A DNA stretch of 64,000 nt from Photobacterium marinum (lineage in GTDB: Bacteria > Pseudomonadota > Gammaproteobacteria > Enterobacterales > Vibrionaceae). The DNA lies in contig NZ_AMZO01000019.1 of the NCBI RefSeq assembly GCF_000331515.1, positions 52,530 to 116,529 on the forward strand, read 5' to 3'. The position numbers and the translations under genes are program-made. Under the pieces are notes generated by a model. It made no database searches. It worked only from the letters and a program-made list of their open reading frames with translations, and had not been told where the DNA came from. Shown in pieces: positions 23,883 to 32,786 of the stretch. Each line of letters begins with the position of its first letter. The first letter of the stretch is position 1.

Positions 23883-23946
23883 CTGCCTTGCTTTCGGGCA
23901 AGGCAGCTGAACGGGCCCGGTACCAGAGTGTACCAGGCCCGTTTTG
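23883..23946 (+). terminator. Two hairpins, the second terminator-like, between recA and recX
   Basis: First stem CTGCCTTGC/GCAAGGCAG (23883-23906) without a T tract. Second stem ACGGGCC/GGCCCGT with an inner GGTAC/GTACC (23911-23942), then TTTT. In E. coli a similar terminator lets only a small fraction of recA transcripts reach recX. Confidence 0.8.
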
Positions 23947-23964
23947 TATATCGAGGTACAACTT

Positions 23965-24426
23965 ATGAGAAAGCAAGCGCCGAAGCAAAGCGCCAAAGAG
24001 GCGGCGATTGGTTACCTGTCACGGCGAGATCATGCAGAAAAAGAGCTGTTCAAGAAGCTGAAAGCGCGAGGCTACAGTGAGCAGGATGTATCAGAAGCCA
24101 TTGCTTTCTGTCAGGATTATAACTGGCTGGATGATGCCCGATTTGCCGCTATGTTGATGCGAAACGGGGTTGCCAAAGGTTGGGGAGCACTCAGGATCCG
24201 ACAGGAAATGAAGATGAAAGGGATCCATGACACAGTTGTCAGCCAAACAATGGAAGAGACAGAAATCGACTGGTTTGAGCAAGCCCGTGCTGTTGCTTTA
24301 CGAAAATTTGGCAACAGCGAGATGGACACACCGAAAGAAAAAGCCCGCCGTTTTCGTTTCATGCAGTACCGTGGTTTTGACTTTGAACAAATCAAGTATG
24401 CGTTGAATGCGGAAGACGAATATTGA
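23965..24426 (+). CDS. recX: Regulatory protein RecX
   Basis: RecX caps RecA filaments and limits RecA activity. The 153-residue protein is made of RecX helical repeats: AIGYLSRRDHAEKELFKKLKARGYS, then FCQDYNWLDDARFAAMLMRN, and KARRFRFMQYRGFDFEQIKYAL at the end (each is a known RecX segment, here quoted in separate pieces below 20 residues each where possible: YLSRRDHAEKELF, WLDDARFAAML, FRFMQYRGFDFE). The ATG at 23965 is preferred over a TTG at 23944, which lies in the terminator. Position after recA supports the call. Confidence 0.93.
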   Translation: MRKQAPKQSAKEAAIGYLSRRDHAEKELFKKLKARGYSEQDVSEAIAFCQDYNWLDDARFAAMLMRNGVAKGWGALRIRQEMKMKGIHDTVVSQTMEETEIDWFEQARAVALRKFGNSEMDTPKEKARRFRFMQYRGFDFEQIKYALNAEDEY

Positions 24427-24713
24427 AAAACTGAGTTTTTATACGACAGTGATGTGCTGGTTTTCTGACCACAGAGCTGTCATCAGCCTGCTTACGCACT
24501 GAACGAAAATACAAATTGCGTTAATTTTTAACATAACATTTCCCGTATCCCCCGCCGTTGTTTTACAATAGTCCCCAAAGACTTTATTTTGTTCGTTTAA
24601 ACCTATTGCCATACGAGCCGGCAAAGACGCTAAGCTCCTAAGGGAATAGGGCATCTTATCGCCTCAGGGCGATATTTTTGGTTTTATAAAAAGCAATTAT
24701 TCAGGATTTGCCA
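24427..24713 (+). promoter_or_regulatory. alaS leader: structured region ending in a terminator-like hairpin
   Basis: This 287-bp gap holds no gene. Near alaS, CCTATT (24602-24607) can pair with AATAGG (24645-24650) around a GAGC/GCTC helper stem (24615-24618 with 24634-24637). Just after is a perfect stem TATCGCC-TCAG-GGCGATA followed by five T (24657-24679), only 35 bp before the alaS ATG. Transcripts that enter alaS from upstream must pass this terminator, so attenuation is possible. I cannot name a riboswitch class. Confidence 0.6.
24657..24679 (+). terminator. Intrinsic terminator-like hairpin in the alaS leader
   Basis: TATCGCC, loop TCAG, GGCGATA, then TTTTT. It may end recX transcripts or attenuate alaS. 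Confidence 0.8.
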
Positions 24714-27338
24714 ATGTACATGAGCACTGATGAGATTCGCCGTGCGTATCTTGCGTTTTTTGAGAGCAAAGGTCACCAGATCGTAGAAAGCTCTTCTCTT
24801 GTACCTGCTAACGACCCAACACTGTTGTTTACTAACGCAGGTATGAACCAATTTAAAGATACATTTTTAGGTCTGGAAAAGCGCAGCTACACTCGAGCGA
24901 CAACGGCTCAGCGCTGTGTACGTGCGGGTGGTAAGCACAATGACCTTGAAAACGTAGGCTTCACAGCCCGTCACCACACATTCTTTGAGATGCTGGGTAA
25001 CTTCAGTTTCGGTGACTACTTCAAACACGATGCTATCAACTACGCATGGGAATTCCTAACAGACGTACTGAAGCTTCCTCAGGACCGCCTGCTAGTAACC
25101 GTGTATGAGACAGATGACGAAGCATTCGATATCTGGAACAAAGAAGTAGGTATTCCTGCTGACCGTATCGTACGTATCGGCGACAAGAAAGGCGGTAAAC
25201 CTTATGAGTCAGATAACTTCTGGCAAATGGGTGACACTGGCCCTTGTGGTCCATGTACTGAAATTTTCTTTGATCACGGTGAGCATATCTGGGGTGGCCG
25301 CCCTGGTACTCCGGAAGAAGACGGTGACCGCTTCATCGAGATCTGGAACAACGTATTTATGCAATTCAACCGTCAGGCTGACGGTACGATGGAACCGCTA
25401 CCTAAGCCGTCTGTGGATACTGGTATGGGTATCGAGCGTATTGCTGCGATCATGCAGGGCGTTCACTCAAACTATGAGATTGATATCTTCCAGACTCTGA
25501 TTAAAGAAGCTGCTGCGGTTATCGGTTACGACGATCTGTCTAACCAGTCTCTACGCGTTGTTGCTGACCACATCCGTTCATGTGCATACCTGATTGTTGA
25601 CGGTGTGATGCCATCAAACGAAGGCCGTGGTTATGTACTGCGCCGTATCATCCGTCGTGCAGTTCGCCACGGTAACAAGCTGGGTGCGAAAGGTGCTTTC
25701 TTCTACAAACTAGTAGGCCCTCTGGCTGAGATCATGGGTACTGCCGGTGTTGAACTGAAGAAGCAGCAGGAAATGGTTGAGAAAGTGCTGAAGATCGAAG
25801 AAGACAACTTCGGCCGTACGCTTGACCGCGGTATGACAATTCTGAACGAAGCGCTTGATAACCTTGACGGAAAAGTGCTTGACGGTGAAACCGTATTTAA
25901 ACTTTACGATACTTACGGTTTCCCTGCTGATCTGACTAACGACGTTGCTCGTGAGCGCGGTTTCTCTATCGATGAAGAAGGCTTCAACGATGCAATGGAA
26001 GCTCAGCGCCAGCGTGCTCGTGAAGCGGGTCAGTTCGGTGTTGACTACAACGAAGCAATCAAAGTTGAAGCGGACACTGATTTCTGCGGCTACTCAGCAA
26101 CAGAAGGCGAAGGCGACGTTGTTGCTCTGTTCCGTGACGGTGAGGCAGTTGACAGCATTAACGCCGGCGAAGAAGCGCTGGTCGTTCTGAACAACACTCC
26201 TTTCTACGCTGAGTCTGGCGGTCAGTGCGGTGACACTGGTGTAATGACTGCAGCAGGCGTGAAATTCGATGTAGCTGATACTCAGAAATTTGGTGCGGCT
26301 ATTGGCCACAAAGGTTCGCTGGTTGAAGGTACCCTGAAAGTGGGCGATAAGCTGACGGCAACTGTTGATGCTGAGCGTCGCGCGTCTGTTAGCCTGAACC
26401 ACTCGGCGACTCACCTGCTGCACGCTGCACTGCGTAACCTGCTGGGTGAGCACGTAGCTCAGAAAGGTTCCCTGGTTAAGCCTGACTCTCTGCGTTTTGA
26501 CTTCTCTCACCTTGAAGCGGTGAAACCTGAAGAAATTCGCGAAGTTGAGCGTGTGGTGAACGACCAGATCCGCCTGAACCACTCAATCGAAACTAACATC
26601 ATGGATATCGAATCAGCGAAAGCGAAAGGTGCTATGGCACTGTTCGGTGAGAAATATGATGATGAAGTTCGCGTATTGAGCATGGGTGAATTCTCTACCG
26701 AGCTTTGTGGTGGTATTCATGCCAAGAATACTGGTGATATCGGTCTGTTCAAGATCGTATCTGAAGGTGGTATCGCAGCAGGTATCCGTCGTATCGAAGC
26801 GGTAACCGGTTCGGCAGCTATTGAAGCGCTGCACGCCCAAGAAGCCCTGCTGGCAGAAACTGCAAGCCTGGTTAAATCTGATGCAGCTTCTGTTGCAACG
26901 AAAGTTAGCGCTCTGGTTGCTCATAGCAAGCAACTGGAAAAAGAAATCCAGCAACTGAAAGACAAGCTGGCTGCGCAGGAAAGTGCAGGCCTTATCAATC
27001 AGGCGCAAGAGATCAATGGCGTGAAAGTGCTGATCTCTAAACTTGACGGTGCAGACAACAAAGCACTACGTGGCATGGTTGATGAGCTGAAAAACCAACT
27101 GGGTAGCGGTATCGTTGTGCTGGGCAATGTCAGCGGTGACAAAGTTGGTTTGATTGCCGGTGTAACTAAAGATCTGATTGGCAAAGTGAAAGCCGGTGAA
27201 CTGGTTAACATGGTAGCTCAGCAGGTTGGCGGTAAAGGCGGCGGTCGTCCGGACATGGCTCAAGCGGGTGGTACAGATGCAGCAGCTCTGCCTGCGGCAC
27301 TTGAGTCCGTTACCCCTTGGTTGGCAGATAAACTGTAA
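24714..27338 (+). CDS. alaS: Alanyl-tRNA synthetase
   Basis: AlaRS charges tRNA-Ala and edits mischarged Ser and Gly. The 874-residue protein has the class II catalytic core ([48 protein letters not shown]). The editing domain has the zinc/catalytic sites [17 protein letters not shown] and [13 protein letters not shown], and a C-Ala domain ([15 protein letters not shown]) ends the protein. The ATG at 24714 (MYMSTDEIR) fits vibrio homologues; a TTG six bases earlier is in frame. lysC begins 17 bp after, so the two are probably co-transcribed. Confidence 0.98.
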   Translation: MYMSTDEIRRAYLAFFESKGHQIVESSSLVPANDPTLLFTNAGMNQFKDTFLGLEKRSYTRATTAQRCVRAGGKHNDLENVGFTARHHTFFEMLGNFSFGDYFKHDAINYAWEFLTDVLKLPQDRLLVTVYETDDEAFDIWNKEVGIPADRIVRIGDKKGGKPYESDNFWQMGDTGPCGPCTEIFFDHGEHIWGGRPGTPEEDGDRFIEIWNNVFMQFNRQADGTMEPLPKPSVDTGMGIERIAAIMQGVHSNYEIDIFQTLIKEAAAVIGYDDLSNQSLRVVADHIRSCAYLIVDGVMPSNEGRGYVLRRIIRRAVRHGNKLGAKGAFFYKLVGPLAEIMGTAGVELKKQQEMVEKVLKIEEDNFGRTLDRGMTILNEALDNLDGKVLDGETVFKLYDTYGFPADLTNDVARERGFSIDEEGFNDAMEAQRQRAREAGQFGVDYNEAIKVEADTDFCGYSATEGEGDVVALFRDGEAVDSINAGEEALVVLNNTPFYAESGGQCGDTGVMTAAGVKFDVADTQKFGAAIGHKGSLVEGTLKVGDKLTATVDAERRASVSLNHSATHLLHAALRNLLGEHVAQKGSLVKPDSLRFDFSHLEAVKPEEIREVERVVNDQIRLNHSIETNIMDIESAKAKGAMALFGEKYDDEVRVLSMGEFSTELCGGIHAKNTGDIGLFKIVSEGGIAAGIRRIEAVTGSAAIEALHAQEALLAETASLVKSDAASVATKVSALVAHSKQLEKEIQQLKDKLAAQESAGLINQAQEINGVKVLISKLDGADNKALRGMVDELKNQLGSGIVVLGNVSGDKVGLIAGVTKDLIGKVKAGELVNMVAQQVGGKGGGRPDMAQAGGTDAAALPAALESVTPWLADKL

Positions 27339-27355
27339 GATACTGGAGAGGTGAA

Positions 27356-28534
27356 GTGGCACTATTAGTGCAGAAATTTGGTGGTACTTCGGTAGGTAGT
27401 ATCGAGCGCATTGAAGCAGTCGCTGAACGTGTGATAAAGGCGCGTCAGCAAGGTCATCAAATAGTAGTGGTTGTTTCTGCCATGGCTGGTGAAACGAATC
27501 GCTTGCTTGGTTTGGCTAAACAGGTTGATGAAGTGCCGACCCGGCGTGAGCTGGATGTACTTTTATCAACGGGGGAGCAGGTAACTATCGCGTTGCTTGC
27601 TATGGCATTGAATAAACGTGGGTTTAATGCGACTTCCTTAACGGCAGATCAAGTTACTATCCGAACGGATAATGCATTTAATAATGCCAGCATCATTCAG
27701 GTAGAAACAGAAAATCTGACAACACTACTCGATCAGGGCAACATTGTTGTCGTGGCCGGGTTCCAGGGTCGTGATAGTGAAAATAATATTACGACCCTTG
27801 GCCGTGGTGGCTCTGACACCACGGCAGTTGCTATCGCCGGCGCACTGGATGCTGACGAATGCCAGATCTTTACTGATGTTGATGGTGTCTATACCACTGA
27901 TCCGCGCTTAGTACCGGAAGCGCGTCGTCTTGATGTTGTTCATTTTGATGATATGACGTCGATGGCACGAAACGGTGCGAAAGTGCTACAATTACAGTCA
28001 GTTGAATATGCACAGCAACATCGTGTCCCTTTGAGGGTTCTTTCTTCATTTGAAGAAGGAGAGGGGACTCTGGTCAGTTTCGACAGCTCTGCTGTATCGG
28101 ATATCGTAGGGATAGCAATTAAGAATCAGCAAACCCTGCTTGAAACTGACATGCCATTATCGGATTTACAGGCGCAGTTAAACCTGTTCGGGATAACTGG
28201 CTGGTGTTCGGTAGTGAATGCAGGTTCAACGCAGTTTGTTACAGCAAATGACGATTTAGCGCGACTTAAACTCGTGCTGGATAAAAAGATGCACCAGGTA
28301 GCCGCCGTTTCAACCCTGTCTGTTGTCGGGGATGATATGTCGGGTAAGGCCGATGTAATTTGTGCTGAACTGGCTGAGGCCGGTGTTCTGGTTCGTCAAA
28401 ATAAACGGTCTTCTCGTTGTCTGACTTTATTGATTAATGAAGAAGATCATCAATTAGCTGTCAATATCGTCCACAAAAGGTTTGTGGTTGAGCCGGAAAG
28501 TCTGGATAATCGACCACTTCTCGCTGTTTCTTGA
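27356..28534 (+). CDS. lysC: Aspartate kinase
   Basis: Aspartokinase phosphorylates aspartate, the first step toward lysine, threonine and methionine. The 392-residue protein has the kinase domain signature [36 protein letters not shown] and [18 protein letters not shown], followed by two C-terminal ACT domains (about 265-390). It is the short monofunctional type, not fused to homoserine dehydrogenase. The start is GTG with GGAGAGG upstream, 17 bp after alaS. No lysine riboswitch is visible before it. The symbol lysC follows vibrio usage; which end product inhibits it is not visible. Confidence 0.92.
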   Translation: MALLVQKFGGTSVGSIERIEAVAERVIKARQQGHQIVVVVSAMAGETNRLLGLAKQVDEVPTRRELDVLLSTGEQVTIALLAMALNKRGFNATSLTADQVTIRTDNAFNNASIIQVETENLTTLLDQGNIVVVAGFQGRDSENNITTLGRGGSDTTAVAIAGALDADECQIFTDVDGVYTTDPRLVPEARRLDVVHFDDMTSMARNGAKVLQLQSVEYAQQHRVPLRVLSSFEEGEGTLVSFDSSAVSDIVGIAIKNQQTLLETDMPLSDLQAQLNLFGITGWCSVVNAGSTQFVTANDDLARLKLVLDKKMHQVAAVSTLSVVGDDMSGKADVICAELAEAGVLVRQNKRSSRCLTLLINEEDHQLAVNIVHKRFVVEPESLDNRPLLAVS

Positions 28535-28578
28535 GCAGTGACCGTTTACGTTATTTATTATGGGTAGCGTAAATCTTT

Positions 28579-28607
28579 TTGGATAATGAACGTTAAACTC
28601 TTATAAA
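28579..28607 (+). promoter_or_regulatory. Probable csrA promoter
   Basis: TTGGAT (28579-28584), 17 bp, TATAAA (28602-28607), 27 bp before the csrA ATG, whose AAGGAGC ribosome site is at 28621. An inverted repeat TTTACG/CGTAAA (28545-28573) lies just upstream. Confidence 0.65.
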
Positions 28608-28633
28608 GCTGAGATTACTCAAGGAGCACCCAA

Positions 28634-28831
28634 ATGCTAATTTTGACACGTCGCGTAGGTGAAACGCTAATGATCGGTGATGAAGTAACCGTGACTGTTC
28701 TGGGCGTTAAAGGTAACCAGGTTCGCATTGGTGTGAACGCGCCAAAAGAAGTATCTGTACACCGTGAAGAAATTTACATGCGCATTCAAGCGGAAAAAGA
28801 AACCGGTACTCAAGGTTCTGGTAACTACTAA
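28634..28831 (+). CDS. csrA: Carbon storage regulator CsrA
   Basis: CsrA is a homodimeric RNA-binding protein that recognises GGA loops in mRNA leaders and controls translation and stability; Csr small RNAs sequester it. The 65-residue protein starts [16 protein letters not shown] and ends with the RNA-contact segment [16 protein letters not shown], including the conserved Arg. It has its own promoter and terminator. Position upstream of tRNA-Ser(GCU) and tRNA-Arg(ACG) genes matches E. coli (csrA-serV-argVYZQ). BarA, the sensor that relieves CsrA, is encoded in the same window. Confidence 0.98.
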   Translation: MLILTRRVGETLMIGDEVTVTVLGVKGNQVRIGVNAPKEVSVHREEIYMRIQAEKETGTQGSGNY

Positions 28832-28838
28832 TTCGAAG

Positions 28839-28867
28839 AAGGTCGGCCGTTTTTGCTGACCTTTTTT
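28839..28867 (+). terminator. Intrinsic terminator after csrA
   Basis: AAGGTCGGC, loop, GCTGACCTT plus a T tract (one G-T pair). Confidence 0.88.
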
Positions 28868-28893
28868 GTGCCCTGAAATTCTGTGGCACAAAC

Positions 28894-28949
28894 AATACCA
28901 AACTGAATATTTCTTGCTGATAGGTTAGATTCTTATCCAGTTTGGAATA
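28894..28949. repeat. Inverted-repeat element (copy 2) between csrA and the tRNA array
   Basis: AATACCAAACTG (28894-28905) faces CAGTTTGG (28938-28945) across about 32 AT-rich bases. The left arm is identical over 12 bases to the one at 5213 in the barA/rlmD gap. Confidence 0.7.
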
Positions 28950-29074
28950 ATGCTCTTTTACGTCATTTTCTTAAAAATAAGTAAGATAGAACGACTATTG
29001 CGTCGGATTAATTACCTTGTTGGCTATTAAGTGCGCATACGCGCGGCGAATGTCGTTTTTTCATGATAAAGTGT

Positions 29075-29102
29075 TTGACTTATTTTTGGCTGGCAGTAAT
29101 AT
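29075..29102 (+). promoter_or_regulatory. Promoter of the tRNA array
   Basis: TTGACT (29075-29080), 16 bp, TAATAT (29097-29102), followed by the GC-rich discriminator GAGCCCCC. This is typical of stable-RNA promoters under stringent control. The first tRNA starts at 29118. Confidence 0.85.
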
Positions 29103-29117
29103 GAGCCCCCGCAAGAC

Positions 29118-29210
29118 GGTGAGGTGGCCGAGAGGCTGAAGGCGCTCCCCTGCTAAGGGAGTATACGGTTTGTAGCCGTATCGAGGGTTCGAATCCCTCC
29201 TTCACCGCCA
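29118..29210 (+). tRNA. tRNA-Ser(GCU), copy 1
   Basis: A 93-nt cloverleaf with a long variable arm. Acceptor GGTGAGG pairs with CTTCACC, the anticodon GCT is at 29152-29154, and the T arm has GGTTCGAATCC. CCA is encoded. It reads AGC/AGU codons. Confidence 0.97.
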
Positions 29211-29230
29211 TTTCTTGCAATGATATCAGC

Positions 29231-29307
29231 GCGTCCGTAGCTCAGCTGGATAGAGTACCTGGCTACGAACCAGGCGGTCGGAGGTTCGAATCCTCCCGGA
29301 CGCGCCA
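29231..29307 (+). tRNA. tRNA-Arg(ACG), copy 1, acceptor type A
   Basis: A 77-nt cloverleaf closely like E. coli argVYZQ. Acceptor GCGTCCG/CGGACGC, anticodon loop CTACGAA with anticodon ACG (read as ICG), encoded CCA. Confidence 0.97.
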
Positions 29308-29359
29308 TCATTTCACAACATGGCCTTTTATCGGCGGTGTTGCTAAAAAATATTAGTGT

Positions 29360-29436
29360 GCGCTCGTAGCTCAGCTGGATAGAGTACCTGGCTACGAACC
29401 AGGCGGTCGGAGGTTCGAATCCTCCCGAGCGCGCCA
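29360..29436 (+). tRNA. tRNA-Arg(ACG), copy 2, acceptor type B
   Basis: Same body as type A but acceptor GCGCTCG/CGAGCGC: two base pairs differ by paired, compensating changes. Anticodon ACG, encoded CCA. Confidence 0.97.
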
Positions 29437-29447
29437 TTAATTTGTGT

Positions 29448-29540
29448 GGTGAGGTGGCCGAGAGGCTGAAGGCGCTCCCCTGCTAAGGGAGTATACGGTT
29501 TGTAGCCGTATCGAGGGTTCGAATCCCTCCTTCACCGCCA
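29448..29540 (+). tRNA. tRNA-Ser(GCU), copy 2
   Basis: Identical in sequence to copy 1 over its 93 nt as far as I can compare, anticodon GCT, CCA encoded. It opens the second Ser-Arg-Arg unit. Confidence 0.97.
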
Positions 29541-29585
29541 TTCTTTCTCGTTCCTGAAATTCAGGGATGCAGTAAGAAAGCCTGC

Positions 29586-29662
29586 GCGTCCGTAGCTCAG
29601 CTGGATAGAGTACCTGGCTACGAACCAGGCGGTCGGAGGTTCGAATCCTCCCGGACGCGCCA
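29586..29662 (+). tRNA. tRNA-Arg(ACG), copy 3, acceptor type A
   Basis: 77 nt, GCGTCCG/CGGACGC acceptor, anticodon ACG, CCA encoded. The 45-bp spacer before it (29541-29585) is repeated exactly at 29900-29944. Confidence 0.97.
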
Positions 29663-29718
29663 TTATTTAAATACATGGTATCTGAATAGATACGGTGTAA
29701 TACAACCGAATTAAGTGT

Positions 29719-29795
29719 GCGCTCGTAGCTCAGCTGGATAGAGTACCTGGCTACGAACCAGGCGGTCGGAGGTTCGAATCCTCCCGAGCGCGCCA
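29719..29795 (+). tRNA. tRNA-Arg(ACG), copy 4, acceptor type B
   Basis: 77 nt, GCGCTCG/CGAGCGC acceptor, anticodon ACG, CCA encoded. Confidence 0.97.
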
Positions 29796-29806
29796 TTAAT
29801 TTGCGT

Positions 29807-29899
29807 GGTGAGGTGGCCGAGAGGCTGAAGGCGCTCCCCTGCTAAGGGAGTATACGGTTTGTAGCCGTATCGAGGGTTCGAATCCCTCCTTCACCGCCA
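29807..29899 (+). tRNA. tRNA-Ser(GCU), copy 3
   Basis: 93 nt with long variable arm, anticodon GCT, CCA encoded. It starts the third unit, 359 bp after the start of the second. Confidence 0.97.
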
Positions 29900-29944
29900 T
29901 TCTTTCTCGTTCCTGAAATTCAGGGATGCAGTAAGAAAGCCTGC

Positions 29945-30021
29945 GCGTCCGTAGCTCAGCTGGATAGAGTACCTGGCTACGAACCAGGCGGTCGGAGGTT
30001 CGAATCCTCCCGGACGCGCCA
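29945..30021 (+). tRNA. tRNA-Arg(ACG), copy 5, acceptor type A
   Basis: 77 nt, GCGTCCG/CGGACGC acceptor, anticodon ACG, CCA encoded. Confidence 0.97.
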
Positions 30022-30075
30022 TTATTTAAGACATGGTATTGGATACAATACGTTGTCACACAAAAAGATTTCTGC

Positions 30076-30152
30076 GCGCTCGTAGCTCAGCTGGATAGAG
30101 TACCTGGCTACGAACCAGGCGGTCGGAGGTTCGAATCCTCCCGAGCGCGCCA
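30076..30152 (+). tRNA. tRNA-Arg(ACG), copy 6, acceptor type B
   Basis: 77 nt, GCGCTCG/CGAGCGC acceptor, anticodon ACG, CCA encoded. Confidence 0.97.
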
Positions 30153-30208
30153 TTCTTTAAGTGTTTTGATAATTCAGAATATTACTGGTTTATTGAAATA
30201 CAGCCTGC

Positions 30209-30285
30209 GCGTCCGTAGCTCAGCTGGATAGAGTACCTGGCTACGAACCAGGCGGTCGGAGGTTCGAATCCTCCCGGACGCGCCA
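30209..30285 (+). tRNA. tRNA-Arg(ACG), copy 7, acceptor type A
   Basis: 77 nt, GCGTCCG/CGGACGC acceptor, anticodon ACG, CCA encoded. Last tRNA of the array; here the Ser gene of a fourth unit is missing before it. Confidence 0.97.
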
Positions 30286-30291
30286 TTATTT

Positions 30292-30319
30292 AAAAGCTCA
30301 GCTTCGGCTGGGCTTTTTT
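30292..30319 (+). terminator. Intrinsic terminator of the tRNA array
   Basis: AAAAGC-TCAGC, loop TTCG, GCTGG-GCTTTTTT, 7 bp after the last CCA. Confidence 0.9.
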
Positions 30320-30690
30320 CGTTTCTGCCGTTTATATCCTGCCTGCTAGTTATCTTGTCTATTTCAATTTTGTCTTGTTGCTGAGAAGCCATTTTCCCCA
30401 GACTAAACTTATCCTTTCTCATGGCTGATGTTGCTGATCTCGTCGATCTACAGTGATAGCTGCCTGGCTGTGATGGTGAATATTTCGCATTGCAATTAAC
30501 CCGGTTGCATTAATGCCTGATCAGTTAGTTGTGAAATTTTCCGGCTTCAGTTCACATTTTTACTCGGAATTGGTGAAAAGTTAGGCGCGTTAGCTGGTAT
30601 TTTGACGAGAGGTTAACAAATGTAATGCAGTTTTATTCGCTGTGTTAACTGTTAACTCGCCAGTCACAATAGTAATGAAAGGAATCAATC
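30320..30690. other. Intergenic gap between the tRNA array and oadG; no gene seen
   Basis: About 370 bp without a credible coding frame or RNA gene. It must contain the oadG promoter, but I could not choose -35/-10 elements with confidence. TTGACG at about 30613 and several GTTAAC repeats near 30622-30656 are possible parts. AAAGGAATC before the oadG ATG is its ribosome site. Confidence 0.5.
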
Positions 30691-30942
30691 ATGGCAGATT
30701 TAGGCAGTTTGCTGTGGGAAGCAGCGACAATCATGGTTACCGGTATGGTCGTGGTCTTTGTGTTTCTCAGCACCCTGATCTTTTTAGTCCAACTGTTGGC
30801 TAAAGTTTCACCGAAAGAGCCTGAACCGGATTTTCATCCCCGGCTATCTTCAACAGTTGCCCCTGATCATAGTGGGGTGCAGCCTGAAGTCATTGCGGCA
30901 ATCAGTGCGGCAGTACAGCAGTACCGCCAGCGTAAAGCCTGA
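30691..30942 (+). CDS. oadG: Oxaloacetate decarboxylase gamma chain OadG
   Basis: OadG is the small membrane subunit that assembles the sodium-pumping oxaloacetate decarboxylase and holds zinc at its C-terminus. The 83-residue protein has one membrane segment (ATIMVTGMVVVFVFLSTLIF) followed by a Pro-rich hydrophilic part (KVSPKEPEPDFHP) and an AAISAAVQQYRQR tail typical of the family. oadA starts about 45 bp downstream and oadB follows: the order G-A-B is that of other vibrios. Confidence 0.93.
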   Translation: MADLGSLLWEAATIMVTGMVVVFVFLSTLIFLVQLLAKVSPKEPEPDFHPRLSSTVAPDHSGVQPEVIAAISAAVQQYRQRKA

Positions 30943-30986
30943 CGATTTGTTGTTTTCAGGACATTAACTAAAAGGAGTTTGTGAGT

Positions 30987-32774
30987 ATGTCCAAGTCTCT
31001 AGCTATTACTGATGTTGTATTACGCGATGCCCATCAGTCTCTCTTTGCGACCCGTTTACGCATTGAAGATATGCTGCCGATCGCCGAGCAGCTGGATAAT
31101 ATTGGTTATTGGTCACTTGAGACCTGGGGCGGCGCTACGTTTGATGCTTGTATCCGCTATTTGGGCGAAGATCCGTGGGAGCGTCTCCGGGAGCTGAAAA
31201 AAGCGATGCCGAAAACGCCGATGCAGATGTTGCTTCGGGGGCAGAACCTGTTGGGCTATCGTCATTACGCCGATGATGTGGTCGAAAAATTTGTCGAGCG
31301 TGCTCACGCCAATGGAATGGATGTGTTCCGCATCTTTGATGCGATGAACGATGTCCGGAACTTTGAAAAGGCCGTGAAGGCAACCATTGATGTCGGCGCC
31401 CACGCTCAGGGCACAATCTCTTATACCACCAGTCCTGTGCATACCCTCGATACCTGGACCGACTTAGCCAAGCGGCTTGAAGATCTCGGCTGTCATTCTA
31501 TTTGTATTAAAGATATGTCTGGTTTGCTCAAGCCCTATGAAGCGGAAGAGCTGGTGAAGCGGATCAAGGCATCCTGTGATGTACCTTTGGCACTGCACTG
31601 CCATGCGACTACTGGCCTGTCTACCGCAACTGCGGTTAAAGCTGTTGAAGCCGGACTGGATATTCTCGATACCGCCATTTCATCAATGAGCCAGACTTAC
31701 GGTCATACCCCGACTGAAACCGTGGTTGCTATGCTGGAGGGCACGGAGCGTGATACCGGACTGAACCTGCAGCAACTGGAACCGATCGCCGCTTATTTCC
31801 GTGATGTCCGGAAGAAATACGCTAAATTTGAAGGCAGCCTCAAAGGGGTGGATGCCCGCATTTTGCTGGCCCAGGTGCCGGGCGGGATGCTGACGAATAT
31901 GGAAAGTCAGCTCAAAGAGCAGGGCGCGGCGGATCGTTTTGATGAAGTACTGGAGGAGATCCCTCGGGTGCGTGAAGATCTCGGTTTTATTCCGTTGGTG
32001 ACCCCGACTTCTCAGATTGTTGGTACTCAGGCGGTATTAAATGTGCTAACCGGAGAGCGTTATAAAAGTATCAGTAAGGAAACTGCCGGGGTGTTGAAAG
32101 GGGAGTATGGTCAGGCTCCGGCACCGGTCAGTGCCGAATTACAAGCCCGGGTACTCGACGGTGCCGAGCCTGTGACCTGTCGCCCGGCTGATTTGCTTGA
32201 GGATGAACTCGGCAAACTGACAACAGATCTGGAGGAAAAGGCTAAAGCAGATGGCATTACTCTGGCTGATGAGCGGGTTGATGATGTTCTGACATATGCG
32301 CTTTTTCCTCAGGTTGGCCTGAATTTCCTTAAAAATCGTAACAACCCAGATGCCTTTGAGCCAGTTCCCGGTTCAGAGCCTGAAGCGGCTCCCGCTGTGG
32401 CGGCTACAGCAGCAGGTGGCGTTGAAGCTTATAGCGTGAAAGTGAACGGTCAGGTTTATGACGTGGAAGTTGGCCCGGCCGGTGAGTTGTCTTCGGTTAC
32501 ACCGGCAACGCCTAAAGCCAGCTCTCCGGCTGCAGCGCCGGTGCCTGAATCGTCCGGAGAAGTGGAGCGGATTTCTTCGCCGTTGGCCGGAAATATCTTC
32601 AGGGTCAATGTCCAGCCTGGCAATGTAGTTGCGGAAGGGGAAGTACTGGTTGTGCTTGAAGCGATGAAGATGGAGACCGAAGTCAGAGCGTCTCGTGGTG
32701 GTGTCGTGCAGGAATTGCATGTCAAGGAAGGTGATACAGTGGTTGTAGGATCGCCGATCCTGAGCCTGGCATAA
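30987..32774 (+). CDS. oadA: Oxaloacetate decarboxylase alpha chain OadA
   Basis: OadA carries the carboxyltransferase and biotin carrier of the Na+-pumping decarboxylase that turns oxaloacetate into pyruvate and CO2. The 595-residue protein begins [19 protein letters not shown] and has the carboxyltransferase TIM barrel ([40 protein letters not shown]). The central PYC_OADA domain follows, then an Ala/Pro linker (about 480-510) and a biotinyl domain with Lys561 in LEAMKMET. An in-frame GTG at 30981 precedes the ATG chosen here; AAAGGAG fits the ATG at 30987. No citrate lyase genes accompany it, so it may serve general oxaloacetate turnover. Confidence 0.95.
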   Translation: MSKSLAITDVVLRDAHQSLFATRLRIEDMLPIAEQLDNIGYWSLETWGGATFDACIRYLGEDPWERLRELKKAMPKTPMQMLLRGQNLLGYRHYADDVVEKFVERAHANGMDVFRIFDAMNDVRNFEKAVKATIDVGAHAQGTISYTTSPVHTLDTWTDLAKRLEDLGCHSICIKDMSGLLKPYEAEELVKRIKASCDVPLALHCHATTGLSTATAVKAVEAGLDILDTAISSMSQTYGHTPTETVVAMLEGTERDTGLNLQQLEPIAAYFRDVRKKYAKFEGSLKGVDARILLAQVPGGMLTNMESQLKEQGAADRFDEVLEEIPRVREDLGFIPLVTPTSQIVGTQAVLNVLTGERYKSISKETAGVLKGEYGQAPAPVSAELQARVLDGAEPVTCRPADLLEDELGKLTTDLEEKAKADGITLADERVDDVLTYALFPQVGLNFLKNRNNPDAFEPVPGSEPEAAPAVAATAAGGVEAYSVKVNGQVYDVEVGPAGELSSVTPATPKASSPAAAPVPESSGEVERISSPLAGNIFRVNVQPGNVVAEGEVLVVLEAMKMETEVRASRGGVVQELHVKEGDTVVVGSPILSLA

Positions 32775-32786
32775 GGAAGATGTTCC

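Noticed and set aside
23944..23964. TTG at 23944 as the recX start.
   Set aside because: It lies within the terminator stem tail and lacks a ribosome site; ATG at 23965 fits the family.
24439..24654. Minus-strand 71-codon frame between recX and alaS.
   Set aside because: No ribosome site and no family resemblance, and it overlaps the structured alaS leader on the other strand.
24600..24680. alaS leader as a c-di-GMP-I riboswitch, because of GGCAAA, GACGC-AAGC-like and CTAAGG pieces.
   Set aside because: The GNRA-capped hairpin and its receptor stem needed for that fold are missing; the similar words are short and could be chance.
29118..30285. Regular repeats of about 77-93 bp that might suggest a CRISPR array.
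   Set aside because: Each unit folds as a tRNA with an anticodon and CCA end. No short palindromic repeat with unique spacers exists.
29153..30422. Several minus-strand frames across the tRNA array with repeated products.
   Set aside because: They are translations of the antisense strand of tRNA genes. The repetition comes from the tRNA repeats, not from real proteins.
29118..30690. Genomic island or prophage at the tRNA array.
   Set aside because: No integrase, no direct repeat of a tRNA end and no foreign-looking genes. The following genes are standard vibrio core genes.
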